NCBI GenBank assembly: GCA_905236615.1
Contig: CAJORC010000346.1
Location: forward strand, 1 to 10,685
Source: an uncultured Lachnospiraceae bacterium
GTDB taxonomy: Bacteria > Bacillota > Clostridia > Lachnospirales > Lachnospiraceae
DNA length: 10,685 bases
Direction of reading: 5' to 3'
How positions within the stretch are numbered: the first letter of the stretch is position 1; each line of letters starts with the position of its first letter. The notes beneath the pieces are model-generated. The model did no database searches and had not been told where the DNA came from. It was given only the letters and a program-made list of their open reading frames with translations. Position numbers and translations under genes: made by a program. Of the stretch, positions 1 through 6,534 are shown piece after piece.

Positions 1-495
1 GAAGACAGGTTAAGTAAGATAGCTATCTATGATTCTGTAGTTTCTACGAATGTAATGCTTCATGAACTAGCGGAAAAGGGCGCTGAAAACGGGCAGGTTG
101 TGATAGCATCTTCCCAGAGCTCAGGACGCGGAAGGAAGGGCAGCAGTTTCGCCTCACCGGATAATAAAAGTATATATCTGTCCTATCTTATCATTCCGGA
201 AAGGCAGATCAGCATAAAAAAAGTAACTCCGACGGCGGCTGAGGCTGTTGCGGAGAATCTAAGCGAGATAGCCGGTCTGGAAGGTGAGATTAAAGTCGAA
301 TATCCGGGCGATGTGTATTTAGCCGGAAATAAAGTCTGCGGTATTTTATCGGAAGTTCTTATGGAGGCCGAAAGCAGTTATATCAGATATCTGATGGTCG
401 GCATAGGGATAAGACCGGTAAAGGGGATGAAAAGGGCTGGATTTGCGGCTAAACTTATAAAAAAGCTTGATTCTGATCTTATGAGGAGTGTATAG
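1..495 (+). CDS. Biotin-protein ligase-like protein (BirA/BPL catalytic domain), 5'-truncated by window edge, divergent
   Basis: The frame is open from base 1, giving 164 visible residues; the true start is outside the window. The family attaches biotin to the carboxyl-carrier protein of acyl-CoA carboxylases through biotinyl-AMP. Visible hallmarks are STN (residues 15-17), the nucleotide/biotin loop Q-S-S-G-R-G-R-K-G (39-47), an SP at 52-53, and a region KVCGILSE matching the usual K-x-x-GIL-x-E strand. The family motif K-W-P-N-D reads E-Y-P-G-D here (E100 to D104), so the lysine that contacts biotin (K183 in E. coli BirA) is replaced by Glu. GIGI is followed by RP instead of the usual NV, and the protein ends about 25 residues later, without the middle loop and the C-terminal SH3-like domain. 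The fold is confident; ligase activity is doubtful. It may be a divergent paralogue. An N-terminal DNA-binding domain cannot be judged. The next gene starts 3 nt after the stop, so the two are probably cotranscribed. Confidence 0.8.
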   Translation, partial: EDRLSKIAIYDSVVSTNVMLHELAEKGAENGQVVIASSQSSGRGRKGSSFASPDNKSIYLSYLIIPERQISIKKVTPTAAEAVAENLSEIAGLEGEIKVEYPGDVYLAGNKVCGILSEVLMEAESSYIRYLMVGIGIRPVKGMKRAGFAAKLIKKLDSDLMRSV

Positions 496-498
496 AAT

Positions 499-1692
499 AT
501 GGAAAAGAAATTCGATGAAAAGAAAAGTCAGTTCCTTATAAAATTTACATCAATGGCTGCAGCGTTCTCGGTTGCAGTAGCTGTTTACTTCTTTTTTTAC
601 AGATTTAACGGTGTCGTTGGATTCATAAACTCTATTCTGGCAATATTGATGCCTTTTATTTACGGGGCAGCATTCGCTTATCTTTTATGTCCGCTCTGTA
701 ATTTTTTCGAGAAAAGATTTATGAAGCTTTTCGGCAAAATGAAAAATCCGAAAAAACTTGCAGAATCTCTTTCGATCACGATCAGTATAATAATTGCAAT
801 TGCAGTTTTAACGCTTTTCTTTGTATCTGTAATACCGCAGATATATGAAAGTGCAGTCGGAATTGTCAACAAGGCACCCGGAGCATACAGGAACGGTGAG
901 AGACTGTTGAATGAACTTCTGGCAGATTATCCGGAGCAGGCGGCATATATTGAATCAAACCTGAATGATACCTACAATGCTGTACAGAACTGGATGAAGA
1001 CGGATATGCTCAAGTCTCTGGGACAGATTGCGGGAAGTGTTGGAAGCGGTATAAACAATGTCGTAAAAGTTCTTGGAAATATATTTTTGGGATTTCTCGT
1101 TGCTGTTTATCTTCTTTTCTCAAGAAGGACATTTGCGAGACAGTCAAAAATGGCTTTATACGGACTTCTGCCTACGAAAATGGCAGAACTTATCCATGAG
1201 GAAGTTATTTATGCCGATAAAATGTTCAGCGGATTTTTATACGGAAAAGTTCTTGATTCAGCGATCATAGGCGTTCTGTGTTTTATAGGATGTGTTGCAA
1301 TGAGGCTGGAATTCCCGATACTTATAAGTGTCATTGTAGGTGTTACGAACATTATTCCGTTTTTCGGACCATATATAGGAATGATCCCGAGTGCGCTTAT
1401 ACTTTTGATCGTTAATCCGATGCACAGCCTTTACTTCCTGATTTTTGTAATTATTCTTCAGCAGATTGACGGAAATGTAATTGGTCCTAAAATTCTTGGA
1501 GATACAACGGGACTTTCAAGCTTCTGGGTTCTTTTTTCAATACTCTTCTTTGGCGGTATCTGGGGCTTTATCGGACTGATAGTCGGAGTTCCGGTTTTTG
1601 CAACAATTTACGATATCATAAGAAAATTGATAAAAAGAGGACTTAAGAAAAAAAATATAACAAATTTAGATGCATTTCCTAAAGATAGTTGA
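499..1692 (+). CDS. AI-2E family transporter (PerM/YtvI-like permease)
   Basis: A 397-residue polytopic membrane protein of the AI-2E transporter family. Members include E. coli TqsA (autoinducer-2 export), YdiK/PerM and several Na+/H+ antiporters, so the substrate cannot be given from sequence. Hydrophobic segments lie around residues 16-34, 40-66, 90-113, then a soluble stretch of about 70 residues (115-185), then 190-207, 252-268, 272-290, 292-306, 309-325 and 340-372. Family signatures are F-x-G-F-L-Y-G-K-V-L-D-S (243-254), N-I-I-P-F-F-G-P-Y-I-G (284-294), Q-Q-I-D-G-N-V-I-G-P-K-I-L-G (321-334) and G-V-P-V-F-A (363-368). Both termini are Lys/Arg-rich, suggesting cytoplasmic ends. The start is supported by GAGGAG at 483-488, inside the end of the upstream ligase-like gene, so translation may be coupled. 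Length is typical of the family. The last codons overlap the sigma-28-type promoter of the next gene. Confidence 0.93.
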   Translation: MEKKFDEKKSQFLIKFTSMAAAFSVAVAVYFFFYRFNGVVGFINSILAILMPFIYGAAFAYLLCPLCNFFEKRFMKLFGKMKNPKKLAESLSITISIIIAIAVLTLFFVSVIPQIYESAVGIVNKAPGAYRNGERLLNELLADYPEQAAYIESNLNDTYNAVQNWMKTDMLKSLGQIAGSVGSGINNVVKVLGNIFLGFLVAVYLLFSRRTFARQSKMALYGLLPTKMAELIHEEVIYADKMFSGFLYGKVLDSAIIGVLCFIGCVAMRLEFPILISVIVGVTNIIPFFGPYIGMIPSALILLIVNPMHSLYFLIFVIILQQIDGNVIGPKILGDTTGLSSFWVLFSILFFGGIWGFIGLIVGVPVFATIYDIIRKLIKRGLKKKNITNLDAFPKDS

Positions 1693-1707
1693 GTTTTATG
1701 CCGATAA
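1680..1707 (+). promoter_or_regulatory. Candidate sigma-28 (FliA/SigD) promoter
   Basis: TAAA at 1680-1683, a 16-nt spacer, then GCCGATAA at 1700-1707. This matches the flagellar sigma-28 consensus (TAAA, 14-16 nt spacer, GCCGATAA/T) at every consensus base. It overlaps the last codons of the AI-2E permease gene. Transcription would start near 1714-1716, about 45 nt before the ATG at 1760, with the ribosome site in between. The location and the FliD-like character of the downstream product support it; no expression evidence is available. Confidence 0.7.
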
Positions 1708-1759
1708 TAACCATGAAGATATTTTTGTTCATGCAATGAGACAGGAAAGGAGCAATACT

Positions 1760-2275
1760 ATGGCTTACAGCGTTGTTTCCGGTTCATATTTAAATAGTCT
1801 TTATGGTAATTACAGAGATTTAGCGAGTGGTATCAAACGCTCGTCAGCTTCAAATACATCACTTGTTCTTGCTGATTCAACCGCTTTGAAAAAAGGTGCG
1901 TCTTCGGTGACGAGGCTCAGTTTTGACAATGAATCATCGACTTATGACGGTAATGGTAAAAAGCTGTTTTACAAAAAGTTCAGAGCATTTGTTGATACTC
2001 TGAATAATACACTTGATTCATCATCGGATTCCGAAAACTCCGATATAAGGAAGCTTTCAAAACAGATCAAGGAACTTAGTAAGGATTATAAAGATAAGCT
2101 GTCAAAATACGGGATAACGATAGATGAAAAAGGTTACTGGTCGGTTAAGGAAGAAATCTTTGAACTTACTGATAAAGAAAAGTTTGAAAAGATAATCGGT
2201 GAGGACAGTGATTTCTCAAATGCAATTAAAAAGCTGGCCAAGAGGCTTAACAGAAGAATAAATACGCTTGTATAA
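1760..2275 (+). CDS. Small cysteine-free protein with FliD-like C-terminal part, candidate flagellum-associated, unknown function
   Basis: A 171-residue protein not recognised as a named family. The ATG at 1760 is chosen over an in-frame ATG at 1670 because AGGAAAGGAG (1742-1752) lies in front of it, and because the earlier start would overlap the permease gene and precede the promoter at 1680-1707. The N-terminus (1-60) is Ser/Asn/Tyr-rich with no signal peptide or membrane helix. Residues 70-118 look helical, with a charged coiled-coil-like run of Lys, Glu and Asp (96-116). Residues 117-135 (Y-G-I-T-I-D-E-K-G-Y-W-S-V-K-E-E) and the following helix resemble the C-terminal pattern of the flagellar cap protein FliD (G-I-x-x-D-x-x-G-x-L-x-V-D-E). 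There is no cysteine, as is common in exported flagellar axial proteins. With the sigma-28-type promoter this points to a late flagellar or motility protein, perhaps a short filament-associated protein or accessory factor. That role is inference; the coding call itself is firm. Confidence 0.85.
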   Translation: MAYSVVSGSYLNSLYGNYRDLASGIKRSSASNTSLVLADSTALKKGASSVTRLSFDNESSTYDGNGKKLFYKKFRAFVDTLNNTLDSSSDSENSDIRKLSKQIKELSKDYKDKLSKYGITIDEKGYWSVKEEIFELTDKEKFEKIIGEDSDFSNAIKKLAKRLNRRINTLV

Positions 2276-2288
2276 GTTAAAAATTAAC

Positions 2289-2325
2289 AGCCCTGCAACA
2301 GATTAGTATTATTTGTTGCAGGGCT
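2289..2325 (+). terminator. Rho-independent terminator-like hairpin
   Basis: Perfect 12-bp inverted repeat AGCCCTGCAACA (2289-2300) and TGTTGCAGGGCT (2314-2325), extendable inward by three more pairs (one G-T) to leave a 7-nt loop. It begins 14 nt after the stop of the 171-residue protein gene. The following ATTGTTA is only a weak T-tract, so it may also act as a 3' end stabiliser. It separates the left block from the sugar genes. Confidence 0.7.
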
Positions 2326-2464
2326 ATTGTTATGCCCGGAACATTGTGCAACATCTTGATAGTTTTGCGAAACATCGGAAAATATTATTTGCTCCGGATT
2401 AAGTATTATATTGTCAACAGGAAACGTTAAGAAAAATAAACATTAAAATATAAGGAGAAAGAAA
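2326..2464 (+). promoter_or_regulatory. Upstream region of the sugar isomerase/oxidoreductase unit, candidate operator repeats
   Basis: This AT-rich spacer must hold the promoter of the two sugar genes, because a terminator precedes it. AACAT occurs at 2340-2344, 2350-2354 and 2371-2375, spaced 10 and 21 bp, that is on one face of the helix; the latter two are within TGC(G)AAACATC-like sequences. GTTT/AAAC flanks TGCG at 2362-2373. Possible promoter elements are TTGATA (2356-2361), TATTAT (2383-2388 and 2404-2409) and TTGTCA (2411-2416), but no pair has good spacing, so no exact promoter is called. The ribosome site AAGGAG is at 2452-2457. Confidence 0.35.
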
Positions 2465-3304
2465 ATGAAAAAAACACTTCCGGTTGGCATACAGGTTTAC
2501 GGACTTAGAGACCTGCTTGAAAACACACCTGAAAATTTCAAAAACGTAATGCAGAAGGTAAAGGAACTCGGCTACGACGGCGTTGAGCTGGCAGGACTTT
2601 ACGGACACACACCTGAGTATATCAAGGAAACACTTGATGAGGTCGGACTTGTACCGATCAGTGCTCATGTAGCTTTTGCCGAGATGATGGAAGATATTGA
2701 CAGCATTATTTCAGACTATAAGAAAATCGGCGTTAAATATCTTGTAATGCCTTATATGTCAGAAGAGTATCGTCCGGCAAATCCCGAAGGCTTCAAGAAA
2801 TTCCTCCCTCTCTTAAATGAGATCGGACAGAAAATACATGATGCGGGAATGACATTCCTTTATCACAATCATGATTTTGAATTTGTAAAAATGGATAACG
2901 GCAACTGGGGATATGATGAAATGTTTGATGCGATCCCTCATGACAATCTCATGTCAGAGCTGGATACATGCTGGTGTCAGGTTGCAACTGCTGATGCAGA
3001 AGGCTTTGTAAAGAAGTACAAGGACCGTATCCCTGTAGTTCACCTGAAAGATTACATCAAGCAGGGTGAAGTTAAAAACATGTACAAGCTCATCGGTATC
3101 GAGAGTGAAGACGACGGAAAAGAAGAAGGTTATTTTGGATTCAGACCTGTCGGATTCGGAATGATGATATGGGAGCCTGTTCTTAACGCAGCAGTTGAAG
3201 CTAATGCAAACTGGGTTATCGTAGAGCAGGATGAGCATTATGAGATGGAGCCGCTTGAGTGCGCAAGAAGAAGCAGAGAGTACCTCAGAATTCTTGGCTG
3301 GTAA
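2465..3304 (+). CDS. Sugar phosphate isomerase/epimerase (xylose isomerase-like TIM barrel)
   Basis: A 279-residue soluble cytoplasmic protein of the AP-endonuclease-2/xylose-isomerase-like TIM-barrel superfamily, which includes IolE, IolI, D-tagatose 3-epimerase-type enzymes and many uncharacterised sugar isomerases. Members act on sugars, keto-sugars or inositols with a divalent metal. Family landmarks are G-Y-D-G-V-E-L-A-G (36-44, first strands), I-S-A-H-V-A (66-70), F-L-Y-H-N-H-D-F-E (131-139), S-E-L-D-T-C-W (164-170), V-V-H-L-K-D-Y (191-197) and a final strand V-I-V-E-Q-D (251-256). Probable metal ligands are D167, H193 and E254, with H136 or E139 on the fourth position; this assignment is by pattern. 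Length is usual for the family. AAGGAG lies 7 nt before the ATG. It is followed by a Gfo/Idh/MocA oxidoreductase on the same strand, a pairing common in inositol, keto-sugar and 3-keto-glycoside catabolism. Codon choice (ATC, CTT, CTC, GGA) is more biased than in the flanking genes, suggesting good expression. The exact substrate is unknown. Confidence 0.9.
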   Translation: MKKTLPVGIQVYGLRDLLENTPENFKNVMQKVKELGYDGVELAGLYGHTPEYIKETLDEVGLVPISAHVAFAEMMEDIDSIISDYKKIGVKYLVMPYMSEEYRPANPEGFKKFLPLLNEIGQKIHDAGMTFLYHNHDFEFVKMDNGNWGYDEMFDAIPHDNLMSELDTCWCQVATADAEGFVKKYKDRIPVVHLKDYIKQGEVKNMYKLIGIESEDDGKEEGYFGFRPVGFGMMIWEPVLNAAVEANANWVIVEQDEHYEMEPLECARRSREYLRILGW

Positions 3305-3321
3305 GGATTATTGACATGCGT

Positions 3322-3338
3322 ATCCGCCAAAGGCGGAT
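3322..3338 (+). repeat. Short hairpin in the spacer between the two sugar genes
   Basis: ATCCGCC (3322-3328), AAA, GGCGGAT (3332-3338): a perfect 7-bp GC-rich stem with a 3-nt loop, starting 18 nt after the isomerase stop. No T-run follows, so it is more likely a 3' stability or processing hairpin than a terminator. Confidence 0.6.
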
Positions 3339-3371
3339 TTCCGGACAAAATTCCAATTTTTTTGTCCGGAA
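3339..3371 (+). terminator. Second intercistronic hairpin, possible partial terminator or stabiliser
   Basis: TTCCGGACAAAA (3339-3350) and TTTTGTCCGGAA (3360-3371) form a perfect 12-bp stem with a 9-nt loop, directly abutting the previous hairpin. The T-run (3357-3363) lies within the loop and 3' arm rather than after the stem, so on the + strand it is not a classical terminator. It could partly terminate or protect the upstream message and so set different levels of the two sugar enzymes. The ribosome site of the next gene starts 13 nt later. Confidence 0.5.
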
Positions 3372-3397
3372 AGTCATAAATTTAAGGAGATAAGAAA

Positions 3398-4678
3398 ATG
3401 AAAGAAATAAGAATTGCAATTATCGGAACGGGAATGATATCCCACAGACACATGACAGTTATCGAGAACTTAAAGAAGCGCGGACAGAACATCAAGGTTG
3501 TTGCTGCTGCCGAGATCGAGAAGGATAAGCTTGAAGCATTCGGAAAGAAATACGGTATCGATGAGAAAGATCTTTATCAGGATTTCCGTGAAATGCTTAA
3601 GAGAGATGATATTGATGAAGTTGAAGTTTGCGTACACAACAATCTTCATACATCTGTTGCAACAGCAGTTATGGCTGCAGGTTTTGACTGCTATTCAGAG
3701 AAGCCCATGGCATGCAGCTATGCAGATGCAAAGATTCTCTATGATGCACAGAAGAAATATGGCAAAAAGCTTGCTGTACAGATAAGCTCTATCTACAATC
3801 CTCAGACCCGTATCGCAAAGAAGATGATCGAAGAAGGCAAGCTTGGTAAGGTTTATCATGCAAGATCGGTAGGCCACAGACGTCAGGGACGTCCCGGATA
3901 TGATATGCCTTTCTTCAGCCCGGCATTCATCGATCCTAAGATCGGCGTACACGGACCTCTTTTCGACCTTGGTATCTATCATCTGGCACAGATGCTCTAT
4001 GTACTTGGAATGCCTGAGCTTGAGAGCGTTTACGGTTTCCAGTCAGCAGATTACTGGCAGGATGAGAGAATTGACAAGGCAGTAGGACGTACTTTCCAGG
4101 CCGAAGACCTTGGAGTAGGTATGGCTCGTTTCAAGGGCGGTCTTTCAATGGACATCTATGAAGACTGGGCTATGCACATGGATGATATCGGAACAAGCTT
4201 TATCGCAGGTGCAAAGGGCGGACTTAAATTCCTTGACGTTGATACAACAGGCGGCCCTCTTGCAGTACCGGAAGGCGGAAACATCGTTGGCGGCGGAGCA
4301 CTTCAGAAGCCCAGACTTGTTCACTTTGGTATCGATGAGTATGATTGCCTCTTCGAGAATAAGATTGACTGCGCTATCGATGATATAACAGGTATGCAGG
4401 AGCTTATGCTTAACCCCGGTATTGAGAAGTACAATGACAACCAGCTTCACTGGTATTCATATCTCCGCGGAGAGCTTACCGATGAGACAAGGATCGATTC
4501 TCCTTATATTGCAATGCAGACAGCATTCCTGTCAGAAGGTGTCGTTCTTTCAAGTGAACTCGGACGTTCTGTAACTGCTGATGAGATCAGGGCAATGTCT
4601 AAGTCAATCGCTATCCGTGAGCAGGAGACACCTTTCGGAACGATCAAGTATGATTTTGATGAGTATAAGCCTGAATAA
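3398..4678 (+). CDS. Gfo/Idh/MocA family NAD(P)-dependent sugar oxidoreductase
   Basis: A 426-residue cytoplasmic oxidoreductase of the Gfo/Idh/MocA family, which oxidises or reduces a hydroxyl of a sugar, inositol or glycoside with NAD(P). The N-terminal Rossmann fold starts at once: I-R-I-A-I-I-G-T-G-M-I-S-H (4-16) is the glycine-rich dinucleotide loop, followed by a strand V-V-A-A-A-E (34-39). The catalytic E-K-P is at 101-103 (K102), and the C-terminal substrate domain carries D-L-G-I-Y-H (190-195), supplying the usual Asp and His. R-R-Q-G-R-P (161-166) and G-V-H-G-P (183-187) fit the substrate-domain loops. It is longer than the common 330-390 residues, mostly in the second half. AAGGAG (3384-3389) supports the ATG. 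It is probably cotranscribed with the TIM-barrel gene, but 93 nt with two hairpins lie between. The gene converges on the antiporter operon with only 17 nt between stop codons. Substrate unknown. Confidence 0.93.
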   Translation: MKEIRIAIIGTGMISHRHMTVIENLKKRGQNIKVVAAAEIEKDKLEAFGKKYGIDEKDLYQDFREMLKRDDIDEVEVCVHNNLHTSVATAVMAAGFDCYSEKPMACSYADAKILYDAQKKYGKKLAVQISSIYNPQTRIAKKMIEEGKLGKVYHARSVGHRRQGRPGYDMPFFSPAFIDPKIGVHGPLFDLGIYHLAQMLYVLGMPELESVYGFQSADYWQDERIDKAVGRTFQAEDLGVGMARFKGGLSMDIYEDWAMHMDDIGTSFIAGAKGGLKFLDVDTTGGPLAVPEGGNIVGGGALQKPRLVHFGIDEYDCLFENKIDCAIDDITGMQELMLNPGIEKYNDNQLHWYSYLRGELTDETRIDSPYIAMQTAFLSEGVVLSSELGRSVTADEIRAMSKSIAIREQETPFGTIKYDFDEYKPE

Positions 4679-4695
4679 ATTTCGGTTTTATCCCG

Positions 4696-6534
4696 TCACA
4701 AAAGCAGTGATATCAAGATTATAACTATACCTATACAAGTCAGAACAAGAGCAAATGAGAAGTTTCCAATGATCGGAGCATAAGCTTCGGAGGCTTCAAG
4801 CTTAAACTTTCTGATAAAACCAATCCGGCCGGAGTTTAATCCGGTCGGTTTTCTTTCTTTTAAAATCGTATTGCGTAGAAATACAAAGAAAAGATCCGTT
4901 CCCATACTGAGAAGTCTTATGATAAATGAGAAGACAGTAAATAAACCTGAACAGAGAGGCTTTAATATTCTGTTCTCGGCAAAAATGCGCAGAAATCCGC
5001 CCATTATTCTTTTAGGTATTATATCCGTAAATAAAGGTCGGTATAAGAGCATTTCAAGGTCAAGTTTTTCAGGCATAAGATTGACATAGCGCTTATTTCT
5101 GATAAATATATTCCGGACGAGAACGATATAGATAAAAGCACCTATAAGGATCGAAACAGCGCCGCCTTTCAGTGATTCCAATGAAAAAGCGCTGAATTCC
5201 GCAAGAGTAGAGCTTCCATCAGTCATGATACGGCTCATCAGCTTAAATACTGCCGGGATTCCGAGAATAACAAATAAAAGGGAACTCGAAAAAATGACAA
5301 AAGAGGAGCCTCTGTTCATATAATCTTTTTTCGCATCAAAAGCTTTCTGCTTTTCTTCATCATTATTTTTTTCAACAAAAATGCATATAAATAGTTTTGT
5401 CATATAAGCCAAAGTCATTCCGCCGGAGATCAGGAAAACCCATTCAGCAGCTTTCAGATAAGGAGACAGGGGAGAAAGGGCATGTATGCCTTCGACTATA
5501 GCTTCATGAATAAGGGTTTTACTGGCATAGGCATTAAAAAGCGGAACACCGCCGATACCCAGAACTCCGAGGAGAAAGGCGATCTTCAGTAATGGCTTAT
5601 TTCTTCCGAAGCCGCGTATATCATTTAAGTCGAGCTTTTCCGTGTTCATGTAGACCGCACCGGCTGCCATGAAAAGTGTAAGTTTCAGACAGGAATGATT
5701 GACCATATGAAGGAGCGCTCCGGACAGGGCAAGCTCTGTCCCTTCTGTTTCTTTTGCGTATGACAAAAGGACAGACATGGCAATACCCGTTAAGATAAAG
5801 CCAATCTGGGACATTGAAGAACAGGCGAGGGTTCTTTTCAGATTAACGGAAAACAGTGCAAGAACTGCTCCGAGAAACATGGTGATGATAGCGAGCAGAA
5901 AGAGTATTTCTCCGAAATAAAGGTTTGACGGAAGACAGTAAACTGCTGTCATCAGAATTCCATATACGCCGACCTTAGTAAGTATTCCCGAAAGAAGTGC
6001 TGATGCCGGAGCCGGAGCCACTGGATGGGCTTTCGGCAGCCAGATATGAAGCGGAAACATACCCGCTTTCGCTCCAAATCCAAACATTATAAGTATACCG
6101 GCAATAAGAATTATCTTACTGTCAGCGAGAGAACTGTTCTGAATGGCTGCTGCAATGCTGTTAAAAGAAAGGCTCCTGCAATTATACTCAAGAAGAATGA
6201 GTCCCATAAATAAAAGGAGACCGGCAGCGACAGCTATAAAAAGGTAAGTGTAGGCGGCATTTCGCGCACCTTCATTTTCCTCGTGGATTACCCAGACCGT
6301 TGATGAAAAGGAGAGTATCTCAAAGCAGAGATATGCTGTGAGAAAACTTCCTGAAAGCATTACACCTTCCGTAGCGGCAAAGGTTATCAGGGTAAAGATG
6401 TAATAGCGCTTTAAATTTTCTCTTTCATGCTTAAAGTATTCATTTGAGAAGATCAATGTGAAAAGCCACATATATGCGGCTATGATGGCATAAACGATCC
6501 TGAAGCCGCTTAAACTGAAGGAAAGGTAAGGCAT
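4696..6534 (-). CDS. NuoL/MrpD-type proton-translocating subunit with C-terminal extension (fourth antiporter-like gene)
   Basis: A 612-residue membrane protein of the proton-conducting subunit superfamily (NuoL/M/N, MrpA/D, HyfB/D/F). Key residues are E72 in C-F-E-I-L-S (TM5 Glu), K156 in G-A-K-A-G-M-F-P (TM7 Lys), H163 and H170 in the H-x-W-L-P-x-A-H-P motif, K187 (TM8), K284 (TM10 area) and K339 in A-Y-A-S-K-T (TM12 Lys). The TM5 Glu lies about 60 residues earlier than in its neighbours, so the first two usual helices are missing. After about residue 480 come L-D-L-E-M-L-L-Y-R-P-L-F (491-502), amphipathic or hydrophobic stretches and a last membrane helix (592-611), like the lateral helix plus anchor of NuoL. 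The start is supported by AGGAGGT 8 nt upstream and by TAATG overlap with the preceding gene. It is the last gene of the operon and would pump or conduct H+ or Na+ in a larger complex. Confidence 0.9.
   Translation of the reverse strand: MPYLSFSLSGFRIVYAIIAAYMWLFTLIFSNEYFKHERENLKRYYIFTLITFAATEGVMLSGSFLTAYLCFEILSFSSTVWVIHEENEGARNAAYTYLFIAVAAGLLLFMGLILLEYNCRSLSFNSIAAAIQNSSLADSKIILIAGILIMFGFGAKAGMFPLHIWLPKAHPVAPAPASALLSGILTKVGVYGILMTAVYCLPSNLYFGEILFLLAIITMFLGAVLALFSVNLKRTLACSSMSQIGFILTGIAMSVLLSYAKETEGTELALSGALLHMVNHSCLKLTLFMAAGAVYMNTEKLDLNDIRGFGRNKPLLKIAFLLGVLGIGGVPLFNAYASKTLIHEAIVEGIHALSPLSPYLKAAEWVFLISGGMTLAYMTKLFICIFVEKNNDEEKQKAFDAKKDYMNRGSSFVIFSSSLLFVILGIPAVFKLMSRIMTDGSSTLAEFSAFSLESLKGGAVSILIGAFIYIVLVRNIFIRNKRYVNLMPEKLDLEMLLYRPLFTDIIPKRIMGGFLRIFAENRILKPLCSGLFTVFSFIIRLLSMGTDLFFVFLRNTILKERKPTGLNSGRIGFIRKFKLEASEAYAPIIGNFSFALVLTCIGIVIILISLLL
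4816..4860 (+). terminator. Candidate terminator of the sugar operon, inside the convergent gene
   Basis: On the + strand AAAACC (4816-4821) pairs with GGTTTT (4847-4852). After a 5-nt bulge GGCCGGA (4827-4833) pairs with TCCGGTC (4840-4846, one G-T), with a 6-nt loop. A T-rich run with two cytosines follows to 4860. It lies 138 nt past the oxidoreductase stop and within codons of the opposite-strand 612-residue gene. The terminator role is inferred from shape; no better candidate is seen nearer the stop. Confidence 0.4.

Noticed and set aside
1213..1220. Another GCCGATAA, matching the sigma-28 -10 element
   Set aside because: It lies inside the permease coding region, has no TAAA 14-16 nt upstream, and no gene start follows.
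1670..1759. Longer N-terminus for the FliD-like protein starting at ATG 1670
   Set aside because: This start overlaps the permease gene, precedes the promoter, and has no good ribosome site; ATG 1760 has AGGAAAGGAG in front.
3311..3316. TTGACA as a -35 box for the oxidoreductase gene
   Set aside because: The position 17-18 nt downstream holds CGGATT/GGATTT inside a hairpin, not a -10 box; it is probably chance.
4145..4450. Open frames antisense to and overlapping the oxidoreductase gene
   Set aside because: They are shadows of a well-conserved gene, with no motif or start signal of their own.
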